A DNA stretch of 64,000 nt. It comes from Limnanthes douglasii subsp. nivea. Its lineage: Eukaryota; Streptophyta; Magnoliopsida; Brassicales; Limnanthaceae. The stretch lies in NCBI GenBank assembly GCA_036936605.1, contig JAUPFV010000001.1, forward strand, positions 156,087,187-156,151,186. The letters are read 5' to 3'. The notes under the pieces were generated by a model. The model was not told the origin of the DNA. It ran no database searches and saw only the letters and a program-made list of their open reading frames with translations. This document shows positions 45,601-57,129 of the stretch, piece by piece (the first letter of the stretch is position 1; each line of letters opens with the position of its first letter). Position numbers and translations under genes: made by a program.

Positions 45601-46328
45601 ATTTTAATTCATAATAAAAATGACATAGTTTATATTGCTTTTATATTATCATTTTGTTTTAATATATAAGGGTGTGTAAAAACGAGACCAACCCACTGAA
45701 CCAAACCGAAATAGATTGGGTTGGTCGGTTTATAACAAATAAAATTCGGTTTTAAATTTTATTTTTTAAACCAAATTAAATTCGATCGGTTTTCGGTTTG
45801 TTCACAATCAAATCCAAAATATATTTCGTACAATATTAAAATTTTAATTTTGAAAAAACATAAAGTATTAGTCTTTTTTTTGTTTTTACGTTACCGTATC
45901 TTTAAAATTAGAATACTATTATTTAAAAATATTATTGAATAGTACATGGTATCCCCAAAGTAATGTTGACTTTTTAATGTTATTTTCCGTTTAACATCTT
46001 TTATCATGTATTTATTTTAGAATAATGCTAACCTTTAAAGATTAATAAAATATTAAATATTTAAGTTTTAGATTTTTTTATATAGTATGTGAATTTTTTA
46101 AATTAAATGGAAGCATACAATTTTAAATTATTTTTTCAAAAAAATATCCAAAAGTTAAAAGTTAGATATTTTATTAATTTTTGCTATGCCGCATTCCTCT
46201 GGTCCTCAGCAGACGGTCAATTCAAAGACGGTGTGAACATGATCATATATATAAGTATAAAATATTGGATTATCTTTTGCTGTCAACCGTGCAATAAATG
46301 TATATTACGACAATTTAGGGTGAAGAAC
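42651..46328. other. AT-rich repeat-derived DNA, unit B
   Basis: Duplicate of 16,621-20,045, interrupted by the SINE at 44,920-45,135. Nothing else recognised. Confidence 0.4.
44920..45135 (-). mobile_element. tRNA-derived SINE, insertion only in unit B
   Basis: Same family as 38,043-38,257. Target duplication ATCCATGCAGTTTT at 44,906-44,919 and 45,136-45,149. Unit A has the empty site at about 18,852-18,865, so the insertion followed the duplication. Confidence 0.88.
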
Positions 46329-46620
46329 ACTGTTAGTCCTCTATGTTTACCATTTGTAACAATATAGTCTTTTTCGTTCATTTCTGCATAAAATCCACCC
46401 CCTTCATTTAAAAAATTTGCAAATATAGTCCCCGCACGTATAAATCATTTAAAAACTGACACGTGGCTCTTAAATTCTAAGTTTTGTATCACTTTTGGTC
46501 CCCCAGAATATGCGGAGGAAATAATCGTGCAAATTTTTAAAACGAAGGAGATGAGTTTTATGCAGAAGTGAACGAAAGGGAATATGTTGATACAAGTGGT
46601 AAACATGGGGGACTAACAGT
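46329..46620. mobile_element. Foldback/MITE-like element, unit B
   Basis: Duplicate of 20,046-20,337, same length and arms. Confidence 0.7.
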
Positions 46621-46922
46621 GATTTTTAGCCGACAATTTATATATATGGTCCCACGGGGTTATACATTGAACAACTCAATCCTTTAAATTGATTTAAAAA
46701 GTAAAAAAGTTAAATGAGTTAAGAAAGGAAAAAAGCTCTAAGATCTCCTCGATGCCGTTAGGTCTTCTCTGGTGATCTTTGTCACCGGCATCTTGGGATT
46801 TGCTCGCTTCTGATTTATTTCAGGGGGGGTTTTCGATTGTCTTTCGGCAATCTTCCTCTCTGTTATATGGTTCCTCTATTTTATTTTCCAGTGATCTGTT
46901 TTAATCAAGCCGATGATAATTG

Positions 46923-47835
46923 ATACGTAAAATTTCGAAGAGTTTCCTTCTCGTCTTCCCAACATTGAAAACAAAAACCAAAATCAGCCTAAGAAATTGT
47001 TCGTTGATGTCGTGAAACCTAAATCTAAGCCACAAGAAACGGTCCCAGAGTTCGTAAAAAAAACAGAGGATCACAATTCTATACAATACTCTAAGGAAAC
47101 TAAGGACTTTCTCTTGAAACAAACGAGAACTACCATAATCGGTAAGTTCAGTAACGAAATTCCAAAGAAAGCTTCGTTAGATGTATTCCTTCAATCTTTC
47201 AAATTTAAAGGTTCATATACCTACACCATCATAGATTCTCGCCATGTTTTACTAGAGTTTTGCTTCAAAGAAGACATTAATAGCCTTTGGTCAAAAAATG
47301 TTTGGAGTGTTGATGGCAAAACCATGCGATTCCTTAGATGGTGTCCTGATTTTAACAAGAATGTAGAGAGCCCTATCGTCTTGGTTTGGGTCAGACTGGA
47401 AAAACTATCTGAGTACTTGTATAATAATTCGGTGATTATGTACCTTGCCTCTTCTTTAGGCACAGTTTATCGTATTATTGTTCCTGATAAGCATAGGGCC
47501 AACAGCAACGCTTGCTATGCCCATGTTGAAATAGACATCCCAAAAAACCTAAAAGAAGGTTGTGGGTTGAATTCGGTGAGAACGATGGATGTTGGGTTGG
47601 TGTTAGCTACAGGAACGTCCCTAGTTATTGTTATAGCTGCTACCATTTGGGCCATAGCTCTAATGAATGCAGAAAGAATGATTTGAAAGGAAAAGATACA
47701 GAAAAAGTGAAGACAAAGTTTAAAATGATAATGTTATTACTCATTCTAATCCAAATCAAGAAAGCTTTACAAGTCTTCAACTACCAAAAACAACTCAAAT
47801 TCAAACATTCAGTAAAGTTTACAGAAGGAAAATAA
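46923..47835 (+). pseudogene. LINE ORF1, unit B
   Basis: Same DUF4283-like domain and CCHC knuckle (CYSCYHLGHSSNEC, about 47,620-47,660) as unit A. A TAA replaces a Lys codon just after the start (MIIDT then stop), so the first open Met is at 46,997. The frame slip before the knuckle (near 47,555) is shared with unit A. Confidence 0.8.
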
Positions 47836-48199
47836 AATCTGTAATTATAAATAAAGACAAAGCTTCTGATTCTAGAGCCTCTGGTAGTAATGACATTAAT
47901 CTTCAAGATGTTGACAACTCTTCCAAAAGTGAGCCTGGAATTATTGGAGCCCTCCAAAGATTGGACCAAGATTATCAAAACAGCTTCGAAAATCAGATTA
48001 ATGACACTACTTTATCTCCTCATCGTGACAATATTGGCAGTTGCAATGTTTCTCCCCGTGTTACCTCCCTTGTCCATGATTTTAACACCATTATCAGTCG
48101 AAAAAATCAAATATGCACACAGAAACAAAAGTGTCAAAAGATTATCTATTAATTCTCTGCTTAAAAGAGAGAGGAACCATAACAAATCTTTATCTGATA

Positions 48200-51100
48200 A
48201 TGATAAAGATTGTTAGCTGGAATGCCCGTGGGGTTAACAACAATTCAACCTTGTCAAGGCTTAACTCTATGATTAAAACTGAGAAGCTTAAGGTGGTTGC
48301 TCTTCAGGAACCTATGGCTAAGTTGGACAAGATTGTTAGTGTTGCTAGGAGAATTGGTATGTGTAACTTTGTGGCTAACTGCTCCAACAAAGTTTTGGTT
48401 TTCTAGTCTGATGACATTAACGTTAAGGTCATCATCGATCATGGCCAATTCCTTCACTTACAGATCAATTACAATAAATTTAATTTCAACTATACCTTTG
48501 TTTATGCCAAGAATCAAAGATCCCTTAGGAAAGATCTTTGGAGCCAGATGACATTCATTGCTGATGAGGATATTCCTTGGATGGCTGCTGATGATTTTAA
48601 TGCTGTCATTAACTCTGATGACCGGATTGGTTGCTCCACCTTCGATGACATTAGCTATGATAACTTCAATGAATCCATCAGAAGCTACTGCCTTGAAGAT
48701 CCTAATTTTATTGGCTCAAGATATACCTGGAGTAACAATAAATGCTGGAAAAGATTAGACAGGGAGTTAGTAAACAACAAAATATCATCTACTATGGGCA
48801 GTATTCAGGTTTTTCACATGGTCAGAACCTGTTCTGACCATGCTCCCCTTCTCATATCTCTCTCTAATAATCCCACTGATACTTCCAAGTATAACAAATG
48901 CAGTTTTAAATTTATAAATGCTTGGACTAATGATTCTACTTTTCTTAGCTCTGTTAGGAAAAACTGCAATCTCTATTGTAAAGGTGGTAGCAACAATGTG
49001 TTTTGGTATAAGCTTAATAAACTTAAAAAGTTTCTTAAAGAGTGGAACACTAACCACTTTGGCAACATCTTCAATAAAGTAACACTGCTACTGAAGATGT
49101 GGAAAACAAGGAGATTATTCATGAAACAGAGAACACCAGCATGTCTAAAGCTAATCTTTCTAAAGCTAATAATATTCTTATGCAGGCTCTTAAGAATGAG
49201 GAAAGTTATTGGAAGAAAAAGTGTTTCAACATCAGGCTTAAGGATAGTGATGACAACACTAAGCTATATCATAACTATGTGTCTAACAAAAGAAAGAAAA
49301 ATTTAATAAATGGGATTAAAGAGAATGGAATCTGGCTTCAAAACCACAATGCCATAGCTAAGTCAGCTAAATTATACTTTATAATGTCTTATCTACGGAT
49401 TCCTATGTTACATATGATGATCTAAATTTGAAAATACAGGACTCCCTATTTGACAACATTCCTAAGACTGTTACTGACAGTGATATTCTTGTTATTCTAA
49501 AGCCTACAACTAAGGAAGAAATCTGGTCAATCATCTGCTCAATGAAAAATGATAGTGTTGTAGGCACTGATGGGTTCAACTCTTTCTTCCTTAAAACTTG
49601 TTGAGAAATTATTAATTTTGATCTTTGTAATGCTCTTAATGCCTACCTAAAGGGGGTAGTATTCCCAGTGGGGTATTTGCCACTGGGATTTTTCTTATTC
49701 CTAAAGGACCTAACCCTATCAGTTGGAATAACTTCAGGCCCATTAGCATGTTTACTATATTTAATAGACTCTTCTCTAGTCTTATAAACAATAGAATAGC
49801 TGAATTTTTGCCTAACATCATTTCAAACAGTCAAAGTGCTTTTGTCAAGAATAGACTCATCCACGAAAATATCCTTATTGCTAACGAAATGATTCACAAT
49901 ATAAACAGAAAACCTAGGAAATGAAACATAATGGTTCAACTTGATATGTCAAAGGCATTTGACAGAATGTCTCATGCCTTTGTTTTAAAAATATTGAGTT
50001 GTTTTGGCTTTTCTAAGGATCTTATTTCTATTATTAACAACATGATATCTAAAGTGATGATTTCTATTCTTATTAATGGCACTAATGTGGGTTACTTCTC
50101 ACAGAAGAAAGGTTTAAGACAGGGTGACCCACTGTCTCCCTATCTTTCCATTCTTGCTGAGGAAGCACTCACTCAATGACTGTTTAACCTATTAAAAACT
50201 AACAGTAGTATGCAATTTTATGTGAAATCAGGATACCTTTTTCCAAGCCTGACATTTGTTGATCATGTCCTAATCTTCACCAATAGTCTGCCCTCCACCA
50301 TTGAAAAGCTTAGTTTCCTGCTTGATAATTATCAATTAATATATGGTCAAATTATCAATAAGGAAAAGACAAAAATTATTACCTCAACCAGATCTTCTCA
50401 CTCTAGTAATGCAAGGCTTGACATTACTATTGGCTTTAATGTGGACACTGCTCCCTTCACCTATCTTGGCATTACAATCTCTACAAACAACAAAGGGTAG
50501 AATTATGCTCTTTTACTTGAAAAAATTCATAATAAGATAAATGAGTGGGACATGAAGCATCTGTCTTTTGGTGGCAAAATGTCCCTTATCACCAATGTCT
50601 AACACCCAATTATATATTACTGGATGCACAACAGTGAAATCCCTAACTCTATTATTAATAAAATAGAGTTATGCTTCAACAAATTTATGTGGAGGACCAA
50701 TTATAATGAAAAATAAATCCATTGGTCCTTTTAGAATCATTTGTGCAAGCCTTTTGATGAGGGTGGACTAAATATCAAAAGACTTATTGATATTCAGCAC
50801 ACCCTTTCTCAAAAGTTATGGTTCCTTTTTGCAGAAAAAATTATCTTTGGTCTGATATCATGCATCACACCTACTGCCCTAACACTCACCATATTAAAAT
50901 GAAATACAATTCTACTGACTCTATAGTGTGGAAAAGGCTTCAAAACATTAAGGATGATGCTGATAAAAACCTAAAGTGGTCTATTGGCAATGGTTCTGTT
51001 GATTTTTGGCTAGATGAGTGGCATGATATGCCTCCTCTTCTCAATAACAACATTTCCGAGAACTGTTTTTTATCTACCAAAGTCAATACATTTTGGAAAA

Positions 51101-52215
51101 ACAATAAGTGGGACAACCCTACGCTATTGACCTTCCTGTCTCAAGATCGTGTAAATCACATAAATGCTTTCGAAATTAATCCTGAGCAGGAAGATAAAAT
51201 AGTCTGGAAGCTCTCCAACGATAATAATTTTAACACGAACTTAACTTGGGACACCATAAGAAATAAAAATAACTAAAGAAATTTTTACAAAAAAAATTGG
51301 AATCACATAATTCCTAAAACAAATTCTTTCTTATGCTGGAAGCTAGTTAAGAATTATATTCTCATTGATAATATCTTTATCAACAGGCACTTTGTCACTG
51401 TCTCCATATGCCAGTTTTGTTGTAATTGTGAAGAGAAGAATCATCTCTTCGTTAACTGCAATTTTGCCTGGCCGATTTGGAATTATTTTCGGTATCTGTT
51501 TAAGATCCCGTTGAAGCGTTATATGACCATTATTCACTTACTCCATTGCTGGTTCTGGTCTTCTAAGAGTAAGTTCCACATTACCCATCTTCTCTCACAA
51601 ATTATTTGTTGGACAATATGGTTTAATAGAAACTGCTCCAAATTCAATAACACTCATGATGACTACATGAGTGCTATTGATAGAATCACCCGAATCATAA
51701 TGGGTATTGATTCTGGCATTTTACTTTCTGCTAAACACTGGTCTCATGTCATCGACGCAGGTTCAGCTTTGGGTTGCAGGACAATTAACAACAACAACAA
51801 GAAGAACATTTACCTGAAATGGATGCTCCCTATTCGTGGCAGGCTGAGGATCAACGTAGATGAAGCGTGTAGCTCCACTGGAGAATCCAGTGGACGCATT
51901 CTGGTCAGAGACGACAAAGGCGACATCATCATTGGGGCTGGATGATTATTTGGCAAGTTGAATCATTTCTTCGGAGAGTGTAAAGCCCTAATTGAGGGTC
52001 TCCTCATTTGCAAGCGTAATCAGTGGCAGAACGTTGACATAGAGTCTGATTGCTTGACCCTAATCAATATCCTTACCTCCGGCATTGCTGCTCGTCTTCT
52101 CCAATCGACTATTGCTATTTTTCGTAGCCTAATCCACCCTTCTATGTCCCTTAGACACATCCCCAGAATGCAGAACCACGCCGTTGATTGGATTGCTAAG
52201 TGGATGTTACAATGA
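48200..52215 (+). pseudogene. LINE ORF2, unit B
   Basis: The endonuclease keeps the better form WNARGVNN. RT has MVQLDMSKAFDRMSH (49,931) and the same FVDHVLIF box in place of FADD. An extra stop after EEALTQ (50,177-50,179) is specific to this copy. The RNase H domain ends at 52,213-52,215. Otherwise as in unit A. Confidence 0.85.
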
Positions 52216-52548
52216 CTTCAAGGGTGTCAATGCGCTGAATCCACTCCTGGCTATCGCAACGCTTGAAAGCCTAAGAGTTGGATACATTGACCCCAGTTAA
52301 AGTAGCGCCTAGTCTGGTTTCATTGAAGAAGTCATTTGAGGAGAGGTATCTGGTTTTGTTTTGAAAAGAAGATCGAGATGCTGTAGAATAGTCAAATTTA
52401 GTGTTATCTTCAATTTGAGATTCCTTTAGAATTAAGATTTTGTTAAAACTTAATTCTTGTAATTCTGTTAAGTTCATAATCGGAAACTTGTCGTAAAACT
52501 CTAAATTAAGTAATACAAATTATATTTGCTAAAAAAAATTGATTTAAA

Positions 52549-53595
52549 GGAAAAGCTAATTCCGGTCCATTTCCTTCTAAAACACGGAATTTACTATAAT
52601 ATAGTTTATGATTCGGCCGAGAAGACCCATCGGACCGGTCCAAGACCCATTACAAGATTATAATTAATACCATTCCCATGCTACAATTATTATAATTGAA
52701 CATGAATCTATAAAAAGCAATACCTAACCATGAGGACCATTCCCTATAATAATGATGGAATCTATAAAAAGACAGTACTCCTCTTCCATCATAAATATTG
52801 GTGACTCGTCGCTCAGATGACTTTTATAAATATTGGTTCTTTTCTTTTTGATGTTTTGTTAGCTTTTGTTCATAATTTTATTGCGATGATATAAATAATT
52901 ATTTATATCATTAGTTAATTAATAATATAATATATATATATATAAACTAAATAAAAATTATTTATCTATTTATAGTATAATCCATAAATAAAAATATATG
53001 TTACTTCTTTTTATCGATTTATTATCAATTAAAATTAATATTATTTCCTGGTTTTCTTTTATAAATTTAATTGTGATGGGATAACTGACAATTTATATCA
53101 TTAGTTATTTAATGATGTTATACATATATATTTAATAAAACTTATCAATTTATTTGTAAGTAATGATATATATTATTTTTATGAATCTATTATTAATATA
53201 AATTAATTTTAGATACCTACGAAAAAAGTGTTAAAATTATTAAAAAGAATAGTAAAGAAGACAATATTAAACATATCTACAGTTTATTTTTAACAAAATT
53301 TACAAGAAAACACAAACTTTTAGTATTTTTTAGATCCAAACTATAATCGAGTCAAAACATGTACTTTAAAAAAAAAAATTAGTATTTAATTTAAACATAA
53401 TTTACCCATAATGTTTTTTAAAAAAACAAAAGAGTTAGACTGTTTAAAATAAAAAACTCTACATCATATCTTGATTTTTATTTTTTAAGTTTTAAAGTAT
53501 ATTAATAGTATTAATATTTTTCGGTGTTGAAAACCTAATTTAGACCCATACACAAGTGGTTTGTGGGACAACTAAAAAATATTTTATCATTAAAT
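52549..53595. other. AT-rich DNA after LINE B
   Basis: Duplicate of 36,742-38,024 without the MITE. No gene. Confidence 0.5.
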
Positions 53596-53613
53596 CACCA
53601 TGTTTTGCACCTT

Positions 53614-53826
53614 TTTTTTTAGGGAACCCGCAGCCGCTACTCAGAATGCAATGAGCGCGCACAGGGTAAACCCTCAGTCTGACGCGATAGCCTGCAAACC
53701 AATACCAGAAGGTGAACCACACAAGATGACAGGCTCAGCCGAGAAAGCGTATGTAGAGGGACTCGAACTCATGACATTTGGTCACAAGCATGTCATACTC
53801 AACCAACTCGGCTACCCCATTGGGGG
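53614..53826 (-). mobile_element. tRNA-derived SINE, unit B
   Basis: Duplicate of the SINE at 38,043-38,257, with target duplication CACCATGTTTTGCACCTT at 53,596-53,613 and 53,827-53,844. Confidence 0.85.
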
Positions 53827-54509
53827 CACCATGTTTTGCACCTTAATTATACAATCTCTTGAAAATTAATTATATCATGTTTCGTAAACTAATTATATCA
53901 TGTTTCGTAAAAAAAATATACCATGTTTCGCAAACTGTATTCTCGAAAAACTCGGATGGAATTAGAAAAACTTATTCGAACAAACGAGCAATATAAAGTT
54001 ATAGCATCTCAAAGTTTTGAACACATAATATTTGTAGTTGCGAAACACTAATATTTAACATGTCATGTTTCACAATTCAAAATTGCACAAGTAACAATAT
54101 TTCACAACTTAAATACAATATAGTTCGCAAGTTAAATACACCATATTCATAATTTAATTATATAATTTTTTGCATCTTCACTGTATCATATTTTGTAACT
54201 TAATTATACAATATTTCATAAATTTATTACACCATATTTTACAACTTAATCACACTAAGTTTTTCCGATTAATTATACCATGTTTCACAAAGAAACAAAT
54301 CTAAAAAGAATAAAGTTAACGAAAATCATAAGATATATATATTTTGTTACATAAAAAATAACAAAGCTTATAGGTTGTTAGATTTGGAGTATGCTATGGT
54401 GACTTAATCTAAAAAAATATAGTTTTTTAGTCTGAGTGATGATGATAAGACTCATACCCTTACGGGAAACTATGAAAAAAACTCTATAATAAGAAATTTT
54501 GATTATTAA

Positions 54510-55170
54510 GCGACTTTGTGAGCTTTATAGGAGTCAAAATTAAAAAAAACATAAAGATCTATTATTCAACTAGATTCTCAAATGATTTTTATTCTACTTA
54601 GTTAAAAAAATTTATGAAAATATTACTCATAATCTATAAAATATGCCCAAATCTTATAAAGTTGTGTAGAGTTTTAGTCATTGTGTGATATGAAACAAAC
54701 GCTAAGAAATACCATGAAAAATTTAACCATCTCATAGTATACGATGAGTTGAGGGATAATACAACATATAAGTGTTTGTACACCATATGTTACGGTGATA
54801 TAATGGTTATAGTATGTCTATATGTAGATGATCTACTTATATTACATAATGACATAAGAAATATTATTGAACGCTAAAACGAAAGATCCTCAGGAAGTGT
54901 ACACTATTTTGAGAGTAAAGATTTAAAAATAATTGAGAGTTTTGTCCTAGATCAATCTCTCTTCATTGAAAATATACTTGATAAATTTAAATATCTAAAA
55001 TTTAAGGAATCACATATATTGTTTGATCCAATTTGGAACTAGGAAATAATGTTGAACGTGATAGACTCATTTAGAATATGTTAGTGCTATAAGAAGTCTC
55101 ATGTAATAAACTTTATGTATTAAGATAAATATTTCATTAAAATAAGTTAATTTACTAGTAATCCAAATAC
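54510..55170 (+). mobile_element. Ty1/copia RT relic at end of unit B, running on
   Basis: Same relic as 38,940-39,326, but the sequence continues past the unit end (from 54,900) as a diverged relative of 15,130-15,400. This shows the original, undisturbed right flank of the duplicated unit. Confidence 0.6.
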
Positions 55171-57100
55171 TAGTTGGTCAAAATTAAAAGCCTCCAACAT
55201 TAGTTGGCCAAGGTTTTTAGATTCAAAGGAATTATGGGCTTGTGTGATGTTTGGTTCAATGTGTATTTTGTATTGATTACCTCAGGCTAAGAAGACTCCG
55301 ATTAAGTTACTCGATGTTAATAGATTTGTTTAAAGACGAGGAATTAAAAGGAAGTGATTCATCAATAGATTCTTAATACGACTATAAAATTCCTTGTCCA
55401 TACCAAGGACTTACACAAAATATCCGAATATTATCAAAAAATACCTTGACCATGCCAATGACTTACAAAACAAAATGTTAATATAAAAAACTTGTGAAAT
55501 GAAATTAAATTAAACTTCATTCGGGCTTATTCATTTCAACATTGGTGGTCCTCTTTGGAGCTCTCGTATTCGAAGTCTTCGTCTTCATTCTCAAAGGTAC
55601 TATTATCAACCTCCGTATCTAGATTAATTTCCAATTTAATCTGCAAATGCCATATCACCAGGCCCTACCTCTTCAGGTACTATGTCCTAAAACAATATAA
55701 GGTTCACATTTGGAAACTTTTTGTGAAAGTCCATGACCATGTCGAACTTTAGCACCCTCACACTCAACCACAAAGTAGGGTAACTTCACCTCTACAATTT
55801 TTTTTTATCATTTTTAGCTTTCAGAGATTTCCCTTTCTCCTCTTTTAGGACTTCATTGTCACTTCTAGATTGCTCTGAGACCTCTACTACTGACCCCACG
55901 TGTGTACGGTCTTCAAATTTGTCAACTAACTACATCATATTAGATCTGTATGACAACAATCTTCTTTGATATTTTTTATTCTAAAGATTAGCAACATAAA
56001 TGTGGCCCATAACTGACTTCTTTAGGAGTATTCTTGGAGATTCTAGAACATGTTTGGCACATTCCCTCTTCCTTGCCTTATGCTCAGAATCTTACTAGCC
56101 CTTTTTAACCATAACGGGGGTAGTTTTCCTCACATTTGACATATCCTTGGTATCCGAACCTATTGCTATAAAGCATGATCAGTGTTTAATGATAGTTTCT
56201 CCTTGGGACCGTGTTGGTATCGAATAATAAGTTCTCAAAGCGAAATATTGAGCGGCAAATGATAGAGGGTAAGCCGAAATGGAATGTATATGGTAAGAGA
56301 ATGTGCCTCTATAGTATAAGATTTGAGTAATGATTGTTGGCCCTTCGGTTTCTGGAAGACCAGCAGCTTTTCTAGCTTTTCTCCCTACTTTAGATTTATC
56401 TGCCAAGCATAACCAATCGATCAAAAGAGGTGGTAATTATAAACATACAAATCTAAAAGTGTCACCGAAAAAGTATTTTGAAGTGGAAATCGGGCTAAAA
56501 ATGAAAGTTTAGAGCTTCTCTCTCTATCTCTGAAAATTTCTAAAAGAGTGAAATAATGCTAAAGGGTGAGGAGGAGGAATTTATAGAGATATGTAGGAAA
56601 TATCAATAGCCATTTTTCATAATCCTAATAGATGTATGCCTCGAGAAATTGTAAAGTCTCCCTCAACGGTCATTTTCTTAGAGAAAGGGAATCGTTTCAA
56701 AAGTTTATCACACTTTACCGTTCAAAAGGAAAGTTGTGGGTCGAATATTTTTATGACTCGTGTAACAAGATTAGAGTTCCAAATAACCATCTACGGAGCA
56801 CGTACATAACTACGTATGAACAACCTCGTGAATCACTCAGATTATTTTTCCAAGGCATGTTCAGATTAACCTGAACTCATGAAAAGTAGTAAGTATTTGT
56901 GTGACTAAATATTTACGTTGTCTTAGTTATTCAAGACAAAAAAATTCACTTGTTGTCGTACAAATTTTATTTACCTTATCAAAGGGTTATTTAAGATAAC
57001 ACTTTTTTTAAATCATATTTTTTCCTCATTATTTTATTAATGTTAATTATTACCTTGAATAATAAGGTAATGACACCTGACATCATAAATTCTTATCATG
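55171..57100. other. Unrecognised DNA
   Basis: No family recognised. Short open frames exist (56,632-56,874 plus; 56,179-56,424 minus, with DWLCLADKSKVGRKARKAAG), and minus-strand text around 55,530-55,940 has a Lys/Glu-rich stretch, but none is supported by a motif I can name. The frame at 56,632 lies just upstream of the copia pol relic and could be its decayed gag. Confidence 0.35.
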
Positions 57101-57129
57101 AATATTATGATTATACGAATATACTAATG

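Larger units (their letters stand above)
46699..52535 (+). mobile_element. L1-like LINE, unit B, uninterrupted
   Basis: A 5,837-bp LINE with the target duplication AAATTGATTTAAA at 46,686-46,698 and 52,536-52,548. It holds the empty site of the gypsy element (GGTGTTAGCTAC near 47,600). Confidence 0.9.
39330..54898 (+). repeat. Tandem duplication, unit B
   Basis: Second copy of unit A, about 2% different by eye, with small indels (for example a shorter AT tract near 39,530, a lost stretch near 41,110, and an extra minisatellite unit near 44,840). It keeps the empty sites for the gypsy element (47,600) and for the MITE (52,687) and has its own extra SINE (44,920). Confidence 0.9.

Noticed and set aside
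55500..56600. A host gene on the minus strand
   Set aside because: Only short frames with stops and no recognised domain. Lys/Glu-rich text alone is not enough.
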